A stretch of DNA of 64,000 nucleotides. Origin: Actinomycetales bacterium (GTDB lineage: Bacteria; Actinomycetota; Actinomycetes; Actinomycetales; Dermatophilaceae). Of the stretch, positions 9,075-19,060 are shown one piece after another. The notes beneath the pieces were generated by a model that saw only the letters and a list, made by a program, of their open reading frames with translations, was not told the origin of the DNA and did not search any database. The first letter of the stretch is position 1; the number at the start of each line of letters is the position of its first letter. Location: positions 49,818 through 113,817 of the forward strand of contig JADJVI010000027.1 in NCBI GenBank assembly GCA_016710645.1, in the 5' to 3' direction. Made by a program: the position numbers and the translations under genes.

Positions 9075-10639
9075 GCCACGGAACGTGCTGGTGGCCGGGG
9101 GAGGACCTCGCCTTCGTCTGGCCGGGAGGGGCCCTGGTCGTCGGCCCGCTCGCCGAGGGTCGGGCTCTCTCTGCTGGTCAAGTGCAGCGCATTTGGGAAG
9201 CTACCGAGGTTCCGGTCACCCTCAGTGGCATCCTGCAGTTGCTCACCGAAGTCCTCGAAACGTCGTTGCTGACCCTCCCTCCCTTTGCCGTTGTCTTGGT
9301 CCAGGGAGGGGCCGGACAGGTCGCGGCGCGCGGTCGATTCATCGTGACGTTGCGAGCCGGTGAGGATTCGGTCGACGTGACGGGGGCGCACGTGTCCACC
9401 TGGTCGGAGCGCCAACTGGACCGCATTGACGGATACGTCCTCGCCAGGTCTGTGGTGGATCAATCGCCCCCCGACGGTGCGGCGCCCGACGGCTGGTCGC
9501 TCCCGCTGGTTACCGGCGTGGTGCGGTGTTCGCGCTTGGCCTCGGGGCTCGCGGTCGCCGCCCCCTCCCGTGCCTCTGTGGAACCCAGCCCAGTTGCGGG
9601 CGTTGTGGCGGCTCCGGCAGGCGAGGTCGGAAGTTCGCTGCCCGCGCCCGATTCCGTCGCGCTCTCGGAGCCCGTTTCCACGACGACCACTGGGGCCTCG
9701 GATGGTGAGGTCGTTCCGGAAACCTCGACCCCAACCGGCTCGACCACCGTCTTCGAGTACGACGACGCTGCCGTCGACTCGCTGGACGTGGAGGACGCGT
9801 CGGCCGCGGCGGGGGCAGCCGAGCCGAGTCTCGGAACCGCACCAGAGTCCGGGGGGCCGGAGGCTGCGGCATCGGACCTGGCTCCCGCTCCCGCTCCGGT
9901 CGGCCGGTATGCCGCCATGTGGGGCGACACCGTCGTCCACAGCGTCGAAGATGCGGCGGTGAGATTCGACGACGAGGGCAACCCGTCGGCACCCGCTCCG
10001 GACCCTGCGTCCAGTGTCGAGGGCGGCAGCCTACTCATCTCGTCCGTTCCCGGGCGGGAAGGATCAGCCCATCCCGTGCTGTCCGCAGCCGGCATCGAGT
10101 CGCCGATGGGGGATCACGACGGCGATACCGTGATGGGGTTCAGCTTCGCGCCTGTCACGCCCGAGCCGTCCGCTTCCTCCGGGGGCGGTGACACCATCCT
10201 CGCGCGGGTCTGCCCGGCCGGGCACGCGAACCGCCCTCATGGGGCGTACTGCCGTGAGTGTGGTGCCCCTCTGGCCGGCGCGCTGACCCAGTCGGTTCCG
10301 CGTCCCACCCTCGGCGTGGTGAGGGCTACCACGGGTGAGGTCGTTCAGTTGACCGGTCCGATTCTCGTGGGTCGCAGTCCGCGTGCCTCTCGGTTCCAGG
10401 GCACCGTGACTCCGCGTCTGCTTGCGCTGCCCTTCCCACACGTGTCTAGCACCCATGTGGAGATTCGGGTGGAGGGGTGGAATGTCTTCGCCGTCGATCT
10501 CAACTCGCGCAATGGGACCTTCCTGCGACGTCGGGACGAACCGGTAGTGCGAGTGACTCATCCTCCGCTCATGCTCACCGACCGAGATGTGCTCGACTTC
10601 GGCCACGGCGTGACACTGACGTTTGAGGGTCTGCCGTGA
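9071..10639 (+). CDS. Zinc-ribbon and FHA domain protein
   Basis: 522 residues from an ATG overlapping the phosphatase stop. The first ~150 residues form a domain I do not recognise, beginning MSHGTCWWPGEDLAFVWPGG. An acidic Ser/Ala/Pro-rich linker of about 220 residues follows. A four-cysteine zinc ribbon (CPAGHANRPHGAYCRECG, about 378-395) comes just before a C-terminal FHA domain (about 415-520) with GRSP, VSSTHVEI and SRNGT. It is cytosolic by appearance, probably a phosphorylation-dependent adaptor within the operon. The function of the N-terminal domain is unknown. Confidence 0.85.
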   Translation: MSHGTCWWPGEDLAFVWPGGALVVGPLAEGRALSAGQVQRIWEATEVPVTLSGILQLLTEVLETSLLTLPPFAVVLVQGGAGQVAARGRFIVTLRAGEDSVDVTGAHVSTWSERQLDRIDGYVLARSVVDQSPPDGAAPDGWSLPLVTGVVRCSRLASGLAVAAPSRASVEPSPVAGVVAAPAGEVGSSLPAPDSVALSEPVSTTTTGASDGEVVPETSTPTGSTTVFEYDDAAVDSLDVEDASAAAGAAEPSLGTAPESGGPEAAASDLAPAPAPVGRYAAMWGDTVVHSVEDAAVRFDDEGNPSAPAPDPASSVEGGSLLISSVPGREGSAHPVLSAAGIESPMGDHDGDTVMGFSFAPVTPEPSASSGGGDTILARVCPAGHANRPHGAYCRECGAPLAGALTQSVPRPTLGVVRATTGEVVQLTGPILVGRSPRASRFQGTVTPRLLALPFPHVSSTHVEIRVEGWNVFAVDLNSRNGTFLRRRDEPVVRVTHPPLMLTDRDVLDFGHGVTLTFEGLP

Positions 10640-12291
10640 CCGCGCGCATGCCCTCCGCGCCTCCGTCGATTCCGGGCTACCGCTACGTCGAGCCCCTCGG
10701 CACGGGTGGATTCGCCGATGTCTTCCTCTACGAGCAGATCGGCCTCGGCGCCCGGAAAGTGGGCGTCAAGGTCCTCCTGCAGGGACTGCGTGCAGACCTC
10801 CAACAGGCTTTCGAGGCCGAGGCCAGCGTGATGGCGCGGTTGTCCAATCACCCGCACATTGTGAGCATCTTCGATGCCGCAGTCACGACCGACGGGCGTG
10901 CCTACCTCGTCATGGAGTACTGCCCGCCGCCGCATCTTGCGACGATGGTCAAGGCCAAGCCTCTGTCGATGCCCAAGGCACTCGAGGTCATGATCCAGGT
11001 GTCCGGCGCCGTCGAAACTGCTCACCTGGCGGGGATCCTCCACCGCGACATCAAGCCCGCCAACATCCTCTTCACAGAATTTCACCGCCCCGCGCTCACC
11101 GACTTCGGGATCTCGGCGTCGACACAGCAAGGGCAAGCGGGCAAGGCGGTCGGCGTATCGATTCCCTGGGCTCCTCCGGAGCAGTTGACCTCCGAACGGC
11201 CCATGGGCCCGACGGGAGACGTCTACTCGTTGGCGGCGACGCTGTACCACGTCCTCGCGGGGCATGCACCGTTCTGGATTCCAGGGGGCGCGAACGACAA
11301 CTCCGCGATGGGCCAGCGGATTCTCAACGAACCATTGCCGAGGCTCCGCCGCGACGACATCCCCGCCGCCCTGCAGCGTGTCCTTGCGGTCGCGATGAGC
11401 AAGCGCCCCGAGCAGCGGTATCCCACTGCCCTAGAGTTCGCCCGGGCCCTGCAGCAGGTCCAACTGGACGAGCACCTCCCACAGACCTCCGCGGGGGAGC
11501 AAGCAGGGCTGCTGTCCGATCATGACCGGGCCGATGACGAAGACGCCGGGGGCACGGTCGTCGCGGGGATTGTCAACATCGACCCTCAAGCGTCCGGCCT
11601 GACCGGGGGCACCGATCTCATCACCGGCCAGGGCACGACCGGGGGCACGCGCGAGATGCCGCATACGGGCTCTGTCGGCATCTCCGGAGCTGGGGTCTTG
11701 CACCACGGCCGTGGGTCGGCTCCAGTGAGCGGACCGGTGGAGTTCACCGGCCCGGCCATTCCGGGGTTGATCGAAGGCGACACCCTCCTCGCGCCAGGTG
11801 GATCCGCGCACGTGGATTCGACGGATGGATCCGGCTCAGGGGGCGGGGCGAGGCTGCCGGTCAGCCCACGCCGGCGTTCCAGCGTCATGACCTGGTCCAT
11901 TGCCAGTGGGGTTGTCTTGCTACTGGCGGCTGGCGCCTTCCTTCTCAGTCGGGCCGGAACCCCAGGTTCGACGGCCAACCCGGTTTCGTCGACGTCGGTC
12001 TCAGCCAAACCCATCGACGCTGTGGGGCAGTCTGTGCCCGACGTCACCGCGGTGTCCTTGACGCCCAATGGCTCCTCGGTCACGGTGACCTGGACGAACC
12101 CATCGCCCCAGAGCGGAGACACCTACCTCTATCGAATCGTGGACCCAGCCAACCCCAAGGACTACTCACTGGCCAACCAGACCATGGCGACGGTGCCTAC
12201 CGTGCCCGGACGCACTTGTGTCGAGGTCGTCTTGCGTCGGGCCAGCGGTCGTGCCTCCAATCCCATCGCCAACTGTGCGGTCACTCCATGA
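10636..12291 (+). CDS. Membrane-anchored Ser/Thr protein kinase
   Basis: 551 residues from a GTG overlapping the upstream stop. The Hanks-type kinase domain (about 10-275) has the Gly loop GTGGFADV, the Lys in VKVLL, the catalytic HRDIKPAN and DFGIS. A Gly/Ser/Thr-rich juxtamembrane region holds several GG-T motifs. A single membrane helix (about 417-438) precedes a ~110-residue external domain with a fibronectin-like strand pattern (SSVTVTWTNPSPQSG). The topology is kinase inside, sensor outside. It corresponds to Pkb2 of the PFNA cluster. Nearby FHA domains are its likely readers and PrpC its antagonist (inference). Confidence 0.95.
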   Translation: MTARMPSAPPSIPGYRYVEPLGTGGFADVFLYEQIGLGARKVGVKVLLQGLRADLQQAFEAEASVMARLSNHPHIVSIFDAAVTTDGRAYLVMEYCPPPHLATMVKAKPLSMPKALEVMIQVSGAVETAHLAGILHRDIKPANILFTEFHRPALTDFGISASTQQGQAGKAVGVSIPWAPPEQLTSERPMGPTGDVYSLAATLYHVLAGHAPFWIPGGANDNSAMGQRILNEPLPRLRRDDIPAALQRVLAVAMSKRPEQRYPTALEFARALQQVQLDEHLPQTSAGEQAGLLSDHDRADDEDAGGTVVAGIVNIDPQASGLTGGTDLITGQGTTGGTREMPHTGSVGISGAGVLHHGRGSAPVSGPVEFTGPAIPGLIEGDTLLAPGGSAHVDSTDGSGSGGGARLPVSPRRRSSVMTWSIASGVVLLLAAGAFLLSRAGTPGSTANPVSSTSVSAKPIDAVGQSVPDVTAVSLTPNGSSVTVTWTNPSPQSGDTYLYRIVDPANPKDYSLANQTMATVPTVPGRTCVEVVLRRASGRASNPIANCAVTP

Positions 12292-13088
12292 GCGACAGCA
12301 GGGGCACCGCGGCAGCGCTCGAAGTCGACTTCGCGGGCGAGGTATTCCATGTGCTGCCGGGCCACGAGTTCGTTATCGGCCGCCAGGGAGATCTGGCCCT
12401 CGATGACAACCCGTTCCTCCACCGCCGCTTCATCACGCTCACCCACACGAACGGCTTGTGGTGGGTGAGCAATGTCGGCTCGCGCTTGTGCGTGTCGATG
12501 TCGGACGGGAGCGGTCTCATGCGCACCGTCCTCGGCCCGGGGGCTCGGCTGCCGGTGGTGTTCCCCCTGGTCCTGGTGACCTTTTCCGCCGGGCCAACGG
12601 CATACGAGATTCGCTTGACCACCCACGTGCAGGGTTTCGCGGCCACGGAAGCGGGTGTGACCGCCGCGGCTGGAGAGAGCACGGTTGGGCCGGACCGGTT
12701 CACGGCCTCGCAGCGTCTTCTCATGCTTGCGCTCGCCGAACCTGTGTTGCTGCGTGCGGGGTCCGGGGCTTCGCGCATTCCGGCGTCTGCCGACGCCGCG
12801 TCCCGGCTGGGGTGGACCATCACCCGCTTCAACCGCAAGTTGGACAACGTGTGCGACAAGCTCACTCGGGCGGGAGTGCGTGGACTCCGCGGACAGGGCG
12901 GGGACCAGGCCACCAACCGCAGAGCGGCACTTGTCGAGTATGCCGTGGGGTCACTTCTCGTCCGAGTCGAGGACCTCCCTCTCCTCGATGTGGAGTTGCG
13001 TGCCAATCGGACTGCAACACAACGTATCCCGGAGGGCGCGCAGGGCGCTCCCGTGCTGTCACTTTCTTCCCAAGCGAGGCCTCGATGA
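12288..13088 (+). CDS. FHA-like protein with C-terminal helical region
   Basis: 266 residues; the ATG overlaps the kinase stop. Residues 10-110 look FHA-like (FVIGRQGDLALDDNPFLHRRF, then GSRLCVSM) and include the G-R and the H/R positions, but the SxxH signature is weak. Residues about 140-215 hold a helical segment (AASRLGWTITRFNRKLDNVC) that reads like a winged-helix or sigma-like HTH. This could mean transcriptional feedback or simply a protein-interaction module. The placement directly before the EssC-like ATPase suggests a partner of the secretion ATPase. Confidence 0.75.
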   Translation: MSDSRGTAAALEVDFAGEVFHVLPGHEFVIGRQGDLALDDNPFLHRRFITLTHTNGLWWVSNVGSRLCVSMSDGSGLMRTVLGPGARLPVVFPLVLVTFSAGPTAYEIRLTTHVQGFAATEAGVTAAAGESTVGPDRFTASQRLLMLALAEPVLLRAGSGASRIPASADAASRLGWTITRFNRKLDNVCDKLTRAGVRGLRGQGGDQATNRRAALVEYAVGSLLVRVEDLPLLDVELRANRTATQRIPEGAQGAPVLSLSSQARPR

Positions 13089-16000
13089 AGCTGAAGGTCA
13101 CCCTGCGCGGTGAGTCCGGTCGAGACGCACAGGACATCCAGATCACGGCGGACGCTACGGCCACCATCGGGGACGTCGCTTCGGCGCTCGCCGGCGCCAC
13201 GAGATCCCCGTTGGCCGCGGCCGCAGAGGGCGTGACCATGCGCGTCACCGAGACGTCCGGCCGGGGGAGCGAACCGCTGAACCCCAGGGTCTCGCTGCTT
13301 GACTCCGGAATCCGCTCTGGATCGTTCATCGAACTCGTGCCGCCCGAGCAGCGCCGCAGTACGCGCGGGCGAACTGTCGCGCTGCTGCGGGTCATCGCAG
13401 GTCCCGACGCTGGTATCGAAGTACCACTCCCCGCAGGTGCATCGGTGGTCGGCCGCTCGGTCGAGTGCGACGTGCAACTGAGCGATCCCCTGGTGTCCAA
13501 GAAGCACGCGATCATCAACGTCGGCGACCGAGTGGAGATCCTCGACAACAAGTCCGCCAACGGTGTCCTGGTCGGTGGTACGCGAGTGGGTCGGGTGCAA
13601 TTGGGGCCGGGCGACGCTGCAGTCCTCGGGAACACGACGATTGCCCTCACGCTCCATGGCACGGGAGACGCTGTCGAATCACTGAGCACGGACATCCCCT
13701 TCGTGCGTCCCCCCCGGGTCGTCCCTCGCGTCCCCCATCGGACGATCTCCGTGCCTGAGGTGCCCTCGCCTCGGGAACCAGCGCCCTTCCCGTGGCTGGC
13801 CATGGTGGCCCCGTTGGTCATGGGAGCAGTGATGTTCGCAACGACCCGTTCGGCCATGAGCTTGGTCTTCGTAGCACTCAGCCCGGTTCTCATGCTCGGC
13901 AACTACATCGACACGCGTCTGCGTGCCAAGCGCAAACACATCGCAGAGGTCGCAGTCTTCGAAGCCGGGCTGGTGGGTCTGCGAAGCGCGCTGAGCGAAG
14001 ACCAGGCGGAGGAACGGGCCGCGATGCTGGCGACCCACCCGTCCCTTGAGGCATGTATCGGCGCGGTTCCTGCACTCGATGGACTGCTGTGGTCGCGTCG
14101 GGCCGAGCACCCGCAGTTCCTGCAGTTGCGATTGGGAATCGGTGACATTCCTCCGGCCGTGACGATTGAGGGTGAACGGTCAGGCGGTATGCCCGAGCTG
14201 TCGCAGCGGTTGCGGGCCCTAGTGGACGACTTCCGCGTGCTGCCGGCCGTGCCGGTCGTCGTGGACCTCAGGTCCAGTGGCGCCTTGGGCTTGTGCGGTG
14301 ATCGGGAGATCCTCGATGGGGTGGCGCGCGGCGTGGTGGCCCAGGCGGTGGCCTTGCATTCACCGGCTGAACTCGTCATCGCGGTGCTCACCTCCACCGC
14401 TGCCCTCCCACGATGGGATTGGATTCAGTGGCTTCCGCATGCATCGTCGCCGCATTCTCCGCTCGGATCCCTGCACCTCGCAGCCGACCCAGGAGCAGGC
14501 GCGATCCTGCTGAACGCCCTTGAGGCCCTCGTCGATGCACGCCTCGGCGGAGATGCAAAACACAAGAGCGTCCTTCGGGGACCGCTTGATGGTGAGGAGA
14601 AGGCCACATCCCCCCTCGTGCCGAGCGTTCTTGTTCTCGTTGACACCCCGTCGGTGGATCGGTCCCGACTCACTCGCTTGGCCGAGTTAGGGGCCGACGT
14701 AGGGGTGCACTTCGTGTGGATCGCCACCCGCCGCAGCGATCTGCCCGGCGCGTGCCGGACATACCTAGAGCTGGCAGCCACCGGCAATACCGTCGGATAC
14801 GTTCGGTTGGGGCAGGTCGTCCATCCCGTTCAGTGCGAATCGGTGGATACCCGAACCGCGATGGGTCTGGCCAGACGGCTCGCACCTGTGGTTGACGCCG
14901 GAGCCCCCGTTAGCGACGCATCGGACCTTCCGCGTTCAGTGCCCGTCGTGACACTTCTGGATCCTGATTCGGTCGACGATCCCGACCAAGTGGTCGCCAG
15001 ATGGCGTCAGAATGGCTCACTGACGCCGCGGGATGGTCGGCCGCCGCAGCGACTCGACCGTCCAGGCGAGCTCAGCGCACTCGTGGGTCATGCCGGCACA
15101 GAACCCTTTTCCATCGACCTTCGCGCTCATGGACCACACGCTCTCGTGGGTGGCACCACAGGCGCAGGCAAGAGCGAGTTCCTGCAGGCGTGGGTGTTGG
15201 GACTGGCGCACGCCTACAGTCCAGATCGGGTCACCTTCCTCTTTGTGGACTACAAGGGTGGTTCGGCGTTCTCCCACTGCACCAAACTTCCTCATAACGT
15301 CGGCCTCGTCACCGACCTCAGCCCTCACCTCGTGCGTCGCGCCCTTCGGAGTCTGAGGGCCGAACTGCGCCATCGTGAGGAGCTGCTCCACGAGAAGGGC
15401 GCCAAGGACCTCATCGAGCTGGAACTCACCGGTGACCCAGAGTGCCCGCCGAGCCTCATCATCGTCATTGACGAATTCGCTGCGTTGGTCGGAGAAGTTC
15501 CCGAATTTGTTGACGGAGTCGTGGATGTGGCCCAACGTGGGCGATCCCTGGGATTGCACCTCATCCTCGCGACGCAACGTCCCGCGGGCGTCATCAAGGA
15601 CAATCTCCGGGCCAACACCAATCTGCGGGTGGCGCTCCGCATGGCCGACGAACACGACTCCTCGGACGTTCTTGGCGACAAGATGGCGGCCCATTTCGAT
15701 CCGTCGGTCCCAGGTCGAGGGGCTGCCAAGACCGGGCCGGGCCGTATCACGCCGTTCCAGTCCGCGTTCCCGGGATCGCGGACCCCAGCGCAGCCTCCCG
15801 CGCCCCCGATCGACGTCATGGAACTGGGCTTCGGCGTGACGTCGCAATGGCGAATGCCCGAACGCGCCGACACATCGAAGGACATCCCGAAGGACATCGA
15901 ACGGGTCGTGGCCACAGTCAAGGAGGCGGCGATTCGTGGTCGGGTCCCTGAACCCCGCCGTCCCTGGCTCGACTCGCTCGCCCAGACCTATAACCTGGAG

Positions 16001-17506
16001 AAGCTGCTGCAGCGCTCCGATGGGGCGCTGGCCCTGGGGGTACTCGACGACCCGGATCGGCAGGCGCAGTACACGGAGTACTTCCGTCCGGACGAGGACG
16101 GGAACATCCTGTACTACGGGGCCGGTGGGTCCGGCAAGTCGACGGCGCTGCGGACCCTGGCCGTCGCAGCGTCGATTACACCCCGGTCAGCAGGGGCGCA
16201 GGTCTATGGGATTGATTTCGCGAGTGGGGCGCTGAGTCCGCTGGAGGCGCTGCCACACGTCGGCGCTGTCATCGGTGGAGAGGATGAGGAGCGAGTTACC
16301 CGCCTCATCCGTCGGCTGAGAGAGATCGTCGAGCTGCGCCGAGAGAAGTTCAAGCCGGTGCGCGCCTCGACCCTGGCGGAATACCGAACCAACCCCGGAT
16401 GTGAGAACGAGCAGCGGATCCTCCTTCTCGTCGACGGCTTTGGCACCTTCCGGACGGAGTACGAGTCCACGACCGATCGGCTCGCGATCTACAACGCTTT
16501 CCAACAGTTGCTGATAGACGGACGCTCAGTCGGTGTTCACGTCGCGATGACGGCCGATCGTCCGTCATCCGTGCCCACGTCGATCGGGTCGGCCTTCCAG
16601 CGCAAGGTGATCCTGCGCCAGGTCGACGAGGATGCCTACACCTATCTCGGCGTTCCACGAGATGTCTTGACACCGACAAGTCCTCCAGGTCGGGCGTTAC
16701 AGGCTGACAATCCGATGGAATTGCAGCTGGCGATCCTCGGTGAGGATGTCAGCATGGCTGCCCAAGCGCGAGCCATTGAGGAACTTGCCGTGGAAAACGC
16801 TGCCCGGGTCAGGATCCGTCCGGAGAAGGTCAGATCGTTGGGGACCAGCATCAGCCCGGCAACCTTGCCCGCGGTCGCGGGCGGCAAGCCGATCCTCGGC
16901 GTTGCCGACGATGTCCTCGCTCCCGTGACATTTGAGCCATCGGGGACTCTGCTCGTCGCGGGACCGGCGCAGTCCGGTCGGACCAACGCAGTGCGGTGGC
17001 TGGCTCACTCTGTGCATCAGGCATTCCCGGAGACGCCGTTGATCCACCTCTCGGCACGCCGCTCTCCACTCAGCGACCTCGGCGGCTGGACGGGGCACGC
17101 CTCCGGAGTGGATGCCTGTGCGGACCTGGCCAGCAAGGTGCGCGACGTCGCCGAGACCCCCGGCGACGGGGGCGTCCCGGTGGTGGCGATCTTCATCGAG
17201 AGCCTTCCTGATTTCATCGGTACTTCGGCCGAGGCGCCGATTCTTGAGTTGGTCAAGCTCAGTCGTCGCAATGGCCATTTGCTGGTCGCAGAGGGAGAGA
17301 CCACGACCTGGGTCAGCCCATGGCCGCTGGTCCAAGAGGTGCGCAACGGTCGTATCGGTTTCCTCCTTCAACCTGATCAGCCGGACGGTGATTCGTTGCT
17401 GAGGACCTCGCTTCCTCGGGTCCGGCGAACGGATCTGCCACCCGGACGGGGCTTCTATGTCCGGGCCGGCCGCGCTCGCAAGATCCAATTGCCATGGATG
17501 GAATGA
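13085..17506 (+). CDS. EssC-like FtsK/SpoIIIE ATPase of a type VII secretion system
   Basis: 1473 residues, the length of Firmicute EssC rather than of split EccCa/EccCb. An N-terminal ~90-residue beta-grasp or FHA-like domain comes first, then an FHA domain (about 100-190, GRSVECD...SKKHA...SANG). Two membrane helices (about 238-280) precede three ATPase modules. Module 1 has canonical Walker A GTTGAGKS (~688) and Walker B IIVIDEF (~792). Module 2 has GAGGSGKS (~1013) with LLLVDGFGTF in place of a DE Walker B. Module 3 has a degenerate GPAQSGRT (~1293). It would power export of WXG100-type substrates through the membrane. The start overlaps the preceding stop. Confidence 0.93.
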   Translation: MKLKVTLRGESGRDAQDIQITADATATIGDVASALAGATRSPLAAAAEGVTMRVTETSGRGSEPLNPRVSLLDSGIRSGSFIELVPPEQRRSTRGRTVALLRVIAGPDAGIEVPLPAGASVVGRSVECDVQLSDPLVSKKHAIINVGDRVEILDNKSANGVLVGGTRVGRVQLGPGDAAVLGNTTIALTLHGTGDAVESLSTDIPFVRPPRVVPRVPHRTISVPEVPSPREPAPFPWLAMVAPLVMGAVMFATTRSAMSLVFVALSPVLMLGNYIDTRLRAKRKHIAEVAVFEAGLVGLRSALSEDQAEERAAMLATHPSLEACIGAVPALDGLLWSRRAEHPQFLQLRLGIGDIPPAVTIEGERSGGMPELSQRLRALVDDFRVLPAVPVVVDLRSSGALGLCGDREILDGVARGVVAQAVALHSPAELVIAVLTSTAALPRWDWIQWLPHASSPHSPLGSLHLAADPGAGAILLNALEALVDARLGGDAKHKSVLRGPLDGEEKATSPLVPSVLVLVDTPSVDRSRLTRLAELGADVGVHFVWIATRRSDLPGACRTYLELAATGNTVGYVRLGQVVHPVQCESVDTRTAMGLARRLAPVVDAGAPVSDASDLPRSVPVVTLLDPDSVDDPDQVVARWRQNGSLTPRDGRPPQRLDRPGELSALVGHAGTEPFSIDLRAHGPHALVGGTTGAGKSEFLQAWVLGLAHAYSPDRVTFLFVDYKGGSAFSHCTKLPHNVGLVTDLSPHLVRRALRSLRAELRHREELLHEKGAKDLIELELTGDPECPPSLIIVIDEFAALVGEVPEFVDGVVDVAQRGRSLGLHLILATQRPAGVIKDNLRANTNLRVALRMADEHDSSDVLGDKMAAHFDPSVPGRGAAKTGPGRITPFQSAFPGSRTPAQPPAPPIDVMELGFGVTSQWRMPERADTSKDIPKDIERVVATVKEAAIRGRVPEPRRPWLDSLAQTYNLEKLLQRSDGALALGVLDDPDRQAQYTEYFRPDEDGNILYYGAGGSGKSTALRTLAVAASITPRSAGAQVYGIDFASGALSPLEALPHVGAVIGGEDEERVTRLIRRLREIVELRREKFKPVRASTLAEYRTNPGCENEQRILLLVDGFGTFRTEYESTTDRLAIYNAFQQLLIDGRSVGVHVAMTADRPSSVPTSIGSAFQRKVILRQVDEDAYTYLGVPRDVLTPTSPPGRALQADNPMELQLAILGEDVSMAAQARAIEELAVENAARVRIRPEKVRSLGTSISPATLPAVAGGKPILGVADDVLAPVTFEPSGTLLVAGPAQSGRTNAVRWLAHSVHQAFPETPLIHLSARRSPLSDLGGWTGHASGVDACADLASKVRDVAETPGDGGVPVVAIFIESLPDFIGTSAEAPILELVKLSRRNGHLLVAEGETTTWVSPWPLVQEVRNGRIGFLLQPDQPDGDSLLRTSLPRVRRTDLPPGRGFYVRAGRARKIQLPWME

Positions 17507-17507
17507 C

Positions 17508-17525
17508 ATGGGCAGGGCTGCCCAT
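17508..17525 (+). terminator. Short perfect hairpin after the EssC-like gene
   Basis: ATGGGCAG, two bases, then CTGCCCAT form a perfect 8-base stem two bases after the EssC stop. There is no T-run. It may attenuate transcription or protect mRNA between the ATPase and the substrate genes. A loose promoter-like TTCACA...CAGAAT pair follows (17534-17564), so the downstream genes could have their own start. Confidence 0.4.
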
Positions 17526-17593
17526 CGACCACATTCACAAGTGCTAGTAGCGTTCCCTCAGAATTAGTCGCATCTTCGAAGGTGGAGGAAATC

Positions 17594-19060
17594 ATGGCCG
17601 AGCGTCTGGTCATTGCAGGAGCCAGCCTCTCTGCGGCCCATGCGCAATTGGTACGACTCCGCGGAGAGTTCGAGTCCGCGACGGCGCGTGCTGACGATGC
17701 GTCCGAATCGGTCGGTCATCCGGGCCTGGCGCAGGAGTTGCGTAATGTCGCGTCCGGATGGAATCTCCATCGCAAGAAGCTCCTCGATACGCTCCAAGCA
17801 CTTGAAGGTCATCTGAAGGGGACGATCGACACTTTCGAGAAGGTCGACACGGACATCGCCAACAACCTTCGTCCGGAGAGCGGGCCGTCGGGCTCAGTGG
17901 CCCCTGCTCGCCCTGGGCCAGGGTCCCCGACGTCTGGTCACCGTGATCCACGCACTCACGGAACGGCCCCGGAGGGTGAGGAGGTTTCGGTGCCGCCCTC
18001 GGCGCCCTCATCGGCACCGCCATCACCAGCGCATGCCCACCCGCACCCTCAAATGCCTGACCACGCAGGTTCCCCCGATCACCCACACGCCGACCATAGC
18101 TCTCACCACCCCGATGGGTTCCCCGAGGACGGGGGGAAGGAGTTCCGCCCCGACGACCACCTTCGCAGCGGCATCAGAGGGATTCCCGAGTCCCCGGGTT
18201 CCACCTCCCTCCCGCCCTACACGCTATTTCCCATCGACAGCATCCCTCCCGAGGTCCGCGACGTCGCTGGTCGGCTTCGGGAACTCGTCAGTTCGCCGGA
18301 ATTTGCGGCGAAGTATCCCGCCTTCACGGCTGGGGCACTGGCCGGCGCGCTCATCAGCCTGGCGGGAGCGAGCGGACGATCCGCAGGGCCGACCGCGTCC
18401 GCAGGAAGCGGAGCGCCCATCTCGCCGCAGATCCGTGCTACCGAGGCCATCCGTGCCGCCGTCGCTGACAGCTCACCTGCTGCGATGGACACCGGTGCGG
18501 CCCGCATGAGCCCCGCCGAGGCACGCGCCGCGCTGGACGCCAAGTTCGGTGACTCAGGTGCGCGGCCTATCCCATCGGCTACTGCGGCGGCGTTGACAGC
18601 AGAGCACTCCGGGGTTCGAGGCGGGGGGTCTGCCGCCGACCCCAAAGCCGGAAGCGCGATGTGGCAAGAGAACCCGAATGCCGTGGGAGTCGTGCCCGGT
18701 GGGGACGGGTCCGCTGCGGGGGCCCGCCCGGCAGGCGGTGCTGCAAGCGACTTCTCGGCCCCTAGTGGTGTGCACAGGTCAGGAGGCGCTCCCGCGGGGG
18801 GGCTCTCCGCGGGAGGCGTCCCGAGCGGACAGGCGGCTCCGGTCCCCCCCAGCCAGCCAGCGGACGGCACTGCCCGCTCCGCGTCAGCCATGCCTATGGC
18901 GGCTGCTGCCGCGATGGGACCCGGGGGGCCGGGTGCAGGCGGTGCTGGCGGGATCAGTGCTGGCGGCGGTCGTAGCGCCCTCACCGACGAGCGGCTCAAG
19001 GCCGCGAAGAAGCTCCTCGCCGAGCTAGACGGCAAGAACGAACGAGAGGCCCAACGATGA
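17594..19060 (+). CDS. WXG100-like N-terminal domain fused to long Pro/Ala/Gly-rich region
   Basis: 488 residues. I chose the ATG at 17594 because AGGTGGAGG lies 5-7 bases upstream. The first ~95 residues are predicted helical, with a mid-position SGW turn like the WXG100 helix-turn-helix hairpin. A ~120-residue Pro/His/Ser-rich stretch follows (many PHP/HPH), then a conserved-looking segment (SSPEFAAKYPAFTAGALAGALISLAG, split here as two motifs SSPEFAAKYPAF and GALAGALISLAG). A low-complexity Ala/Gly/Pro tail ends in a charged helix. It resembles the layout of secreted or secretion-associated ESX proteins. Its exact family is not recognised. Confidence 0.7.
   Translation: MAERLVIAGASLSAAHAQLVRLRGEFESATARADDASESVGHPGLAQELRNVASGWNLHRKKLLDTLQALEGHLKGTIDTFEKVDTDIANNLRPESGPSGSVAPARPGPGSPTSGHRDPRTHGTAPEGEEVSVPPSAPSSAPPSPAHAHPHPQMPDHAGSPDHPHADHSSHHPDGFPEDGGKEFRPDDHLRSGIRGIPESPGSTSLPPYTLFPIDSIPPEVRDVAGRLRELVSSPEFAAKYPAFTAGALAGALISLAGASGRSAGPTASAGSGAPISPQIRATEAIRAAVADSSPAAMDTGAARMSPAEARAALDAKFGDSGARPIPSATAAALTAEHSGVRGGGSAADPKAGSAMWQENPNAVGVVPGGDGSAAGARPAGGAASDFSAPSGVHRSGGAPAGGLSAGGVPSGQAAPVPPSQPADGTARSASAMPMAAAAAMGPGGPGAGGAGGISAGGGRSALTDERLKAAKKLLAELDGKNEREAQR

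Noticed and set aside
12458..13084. Longer N-terminus for the EssC-like ATPase
   Set aside because: It would overlap the FHA-like gene completely; the ATG at 13085 gives the normal EssC length.
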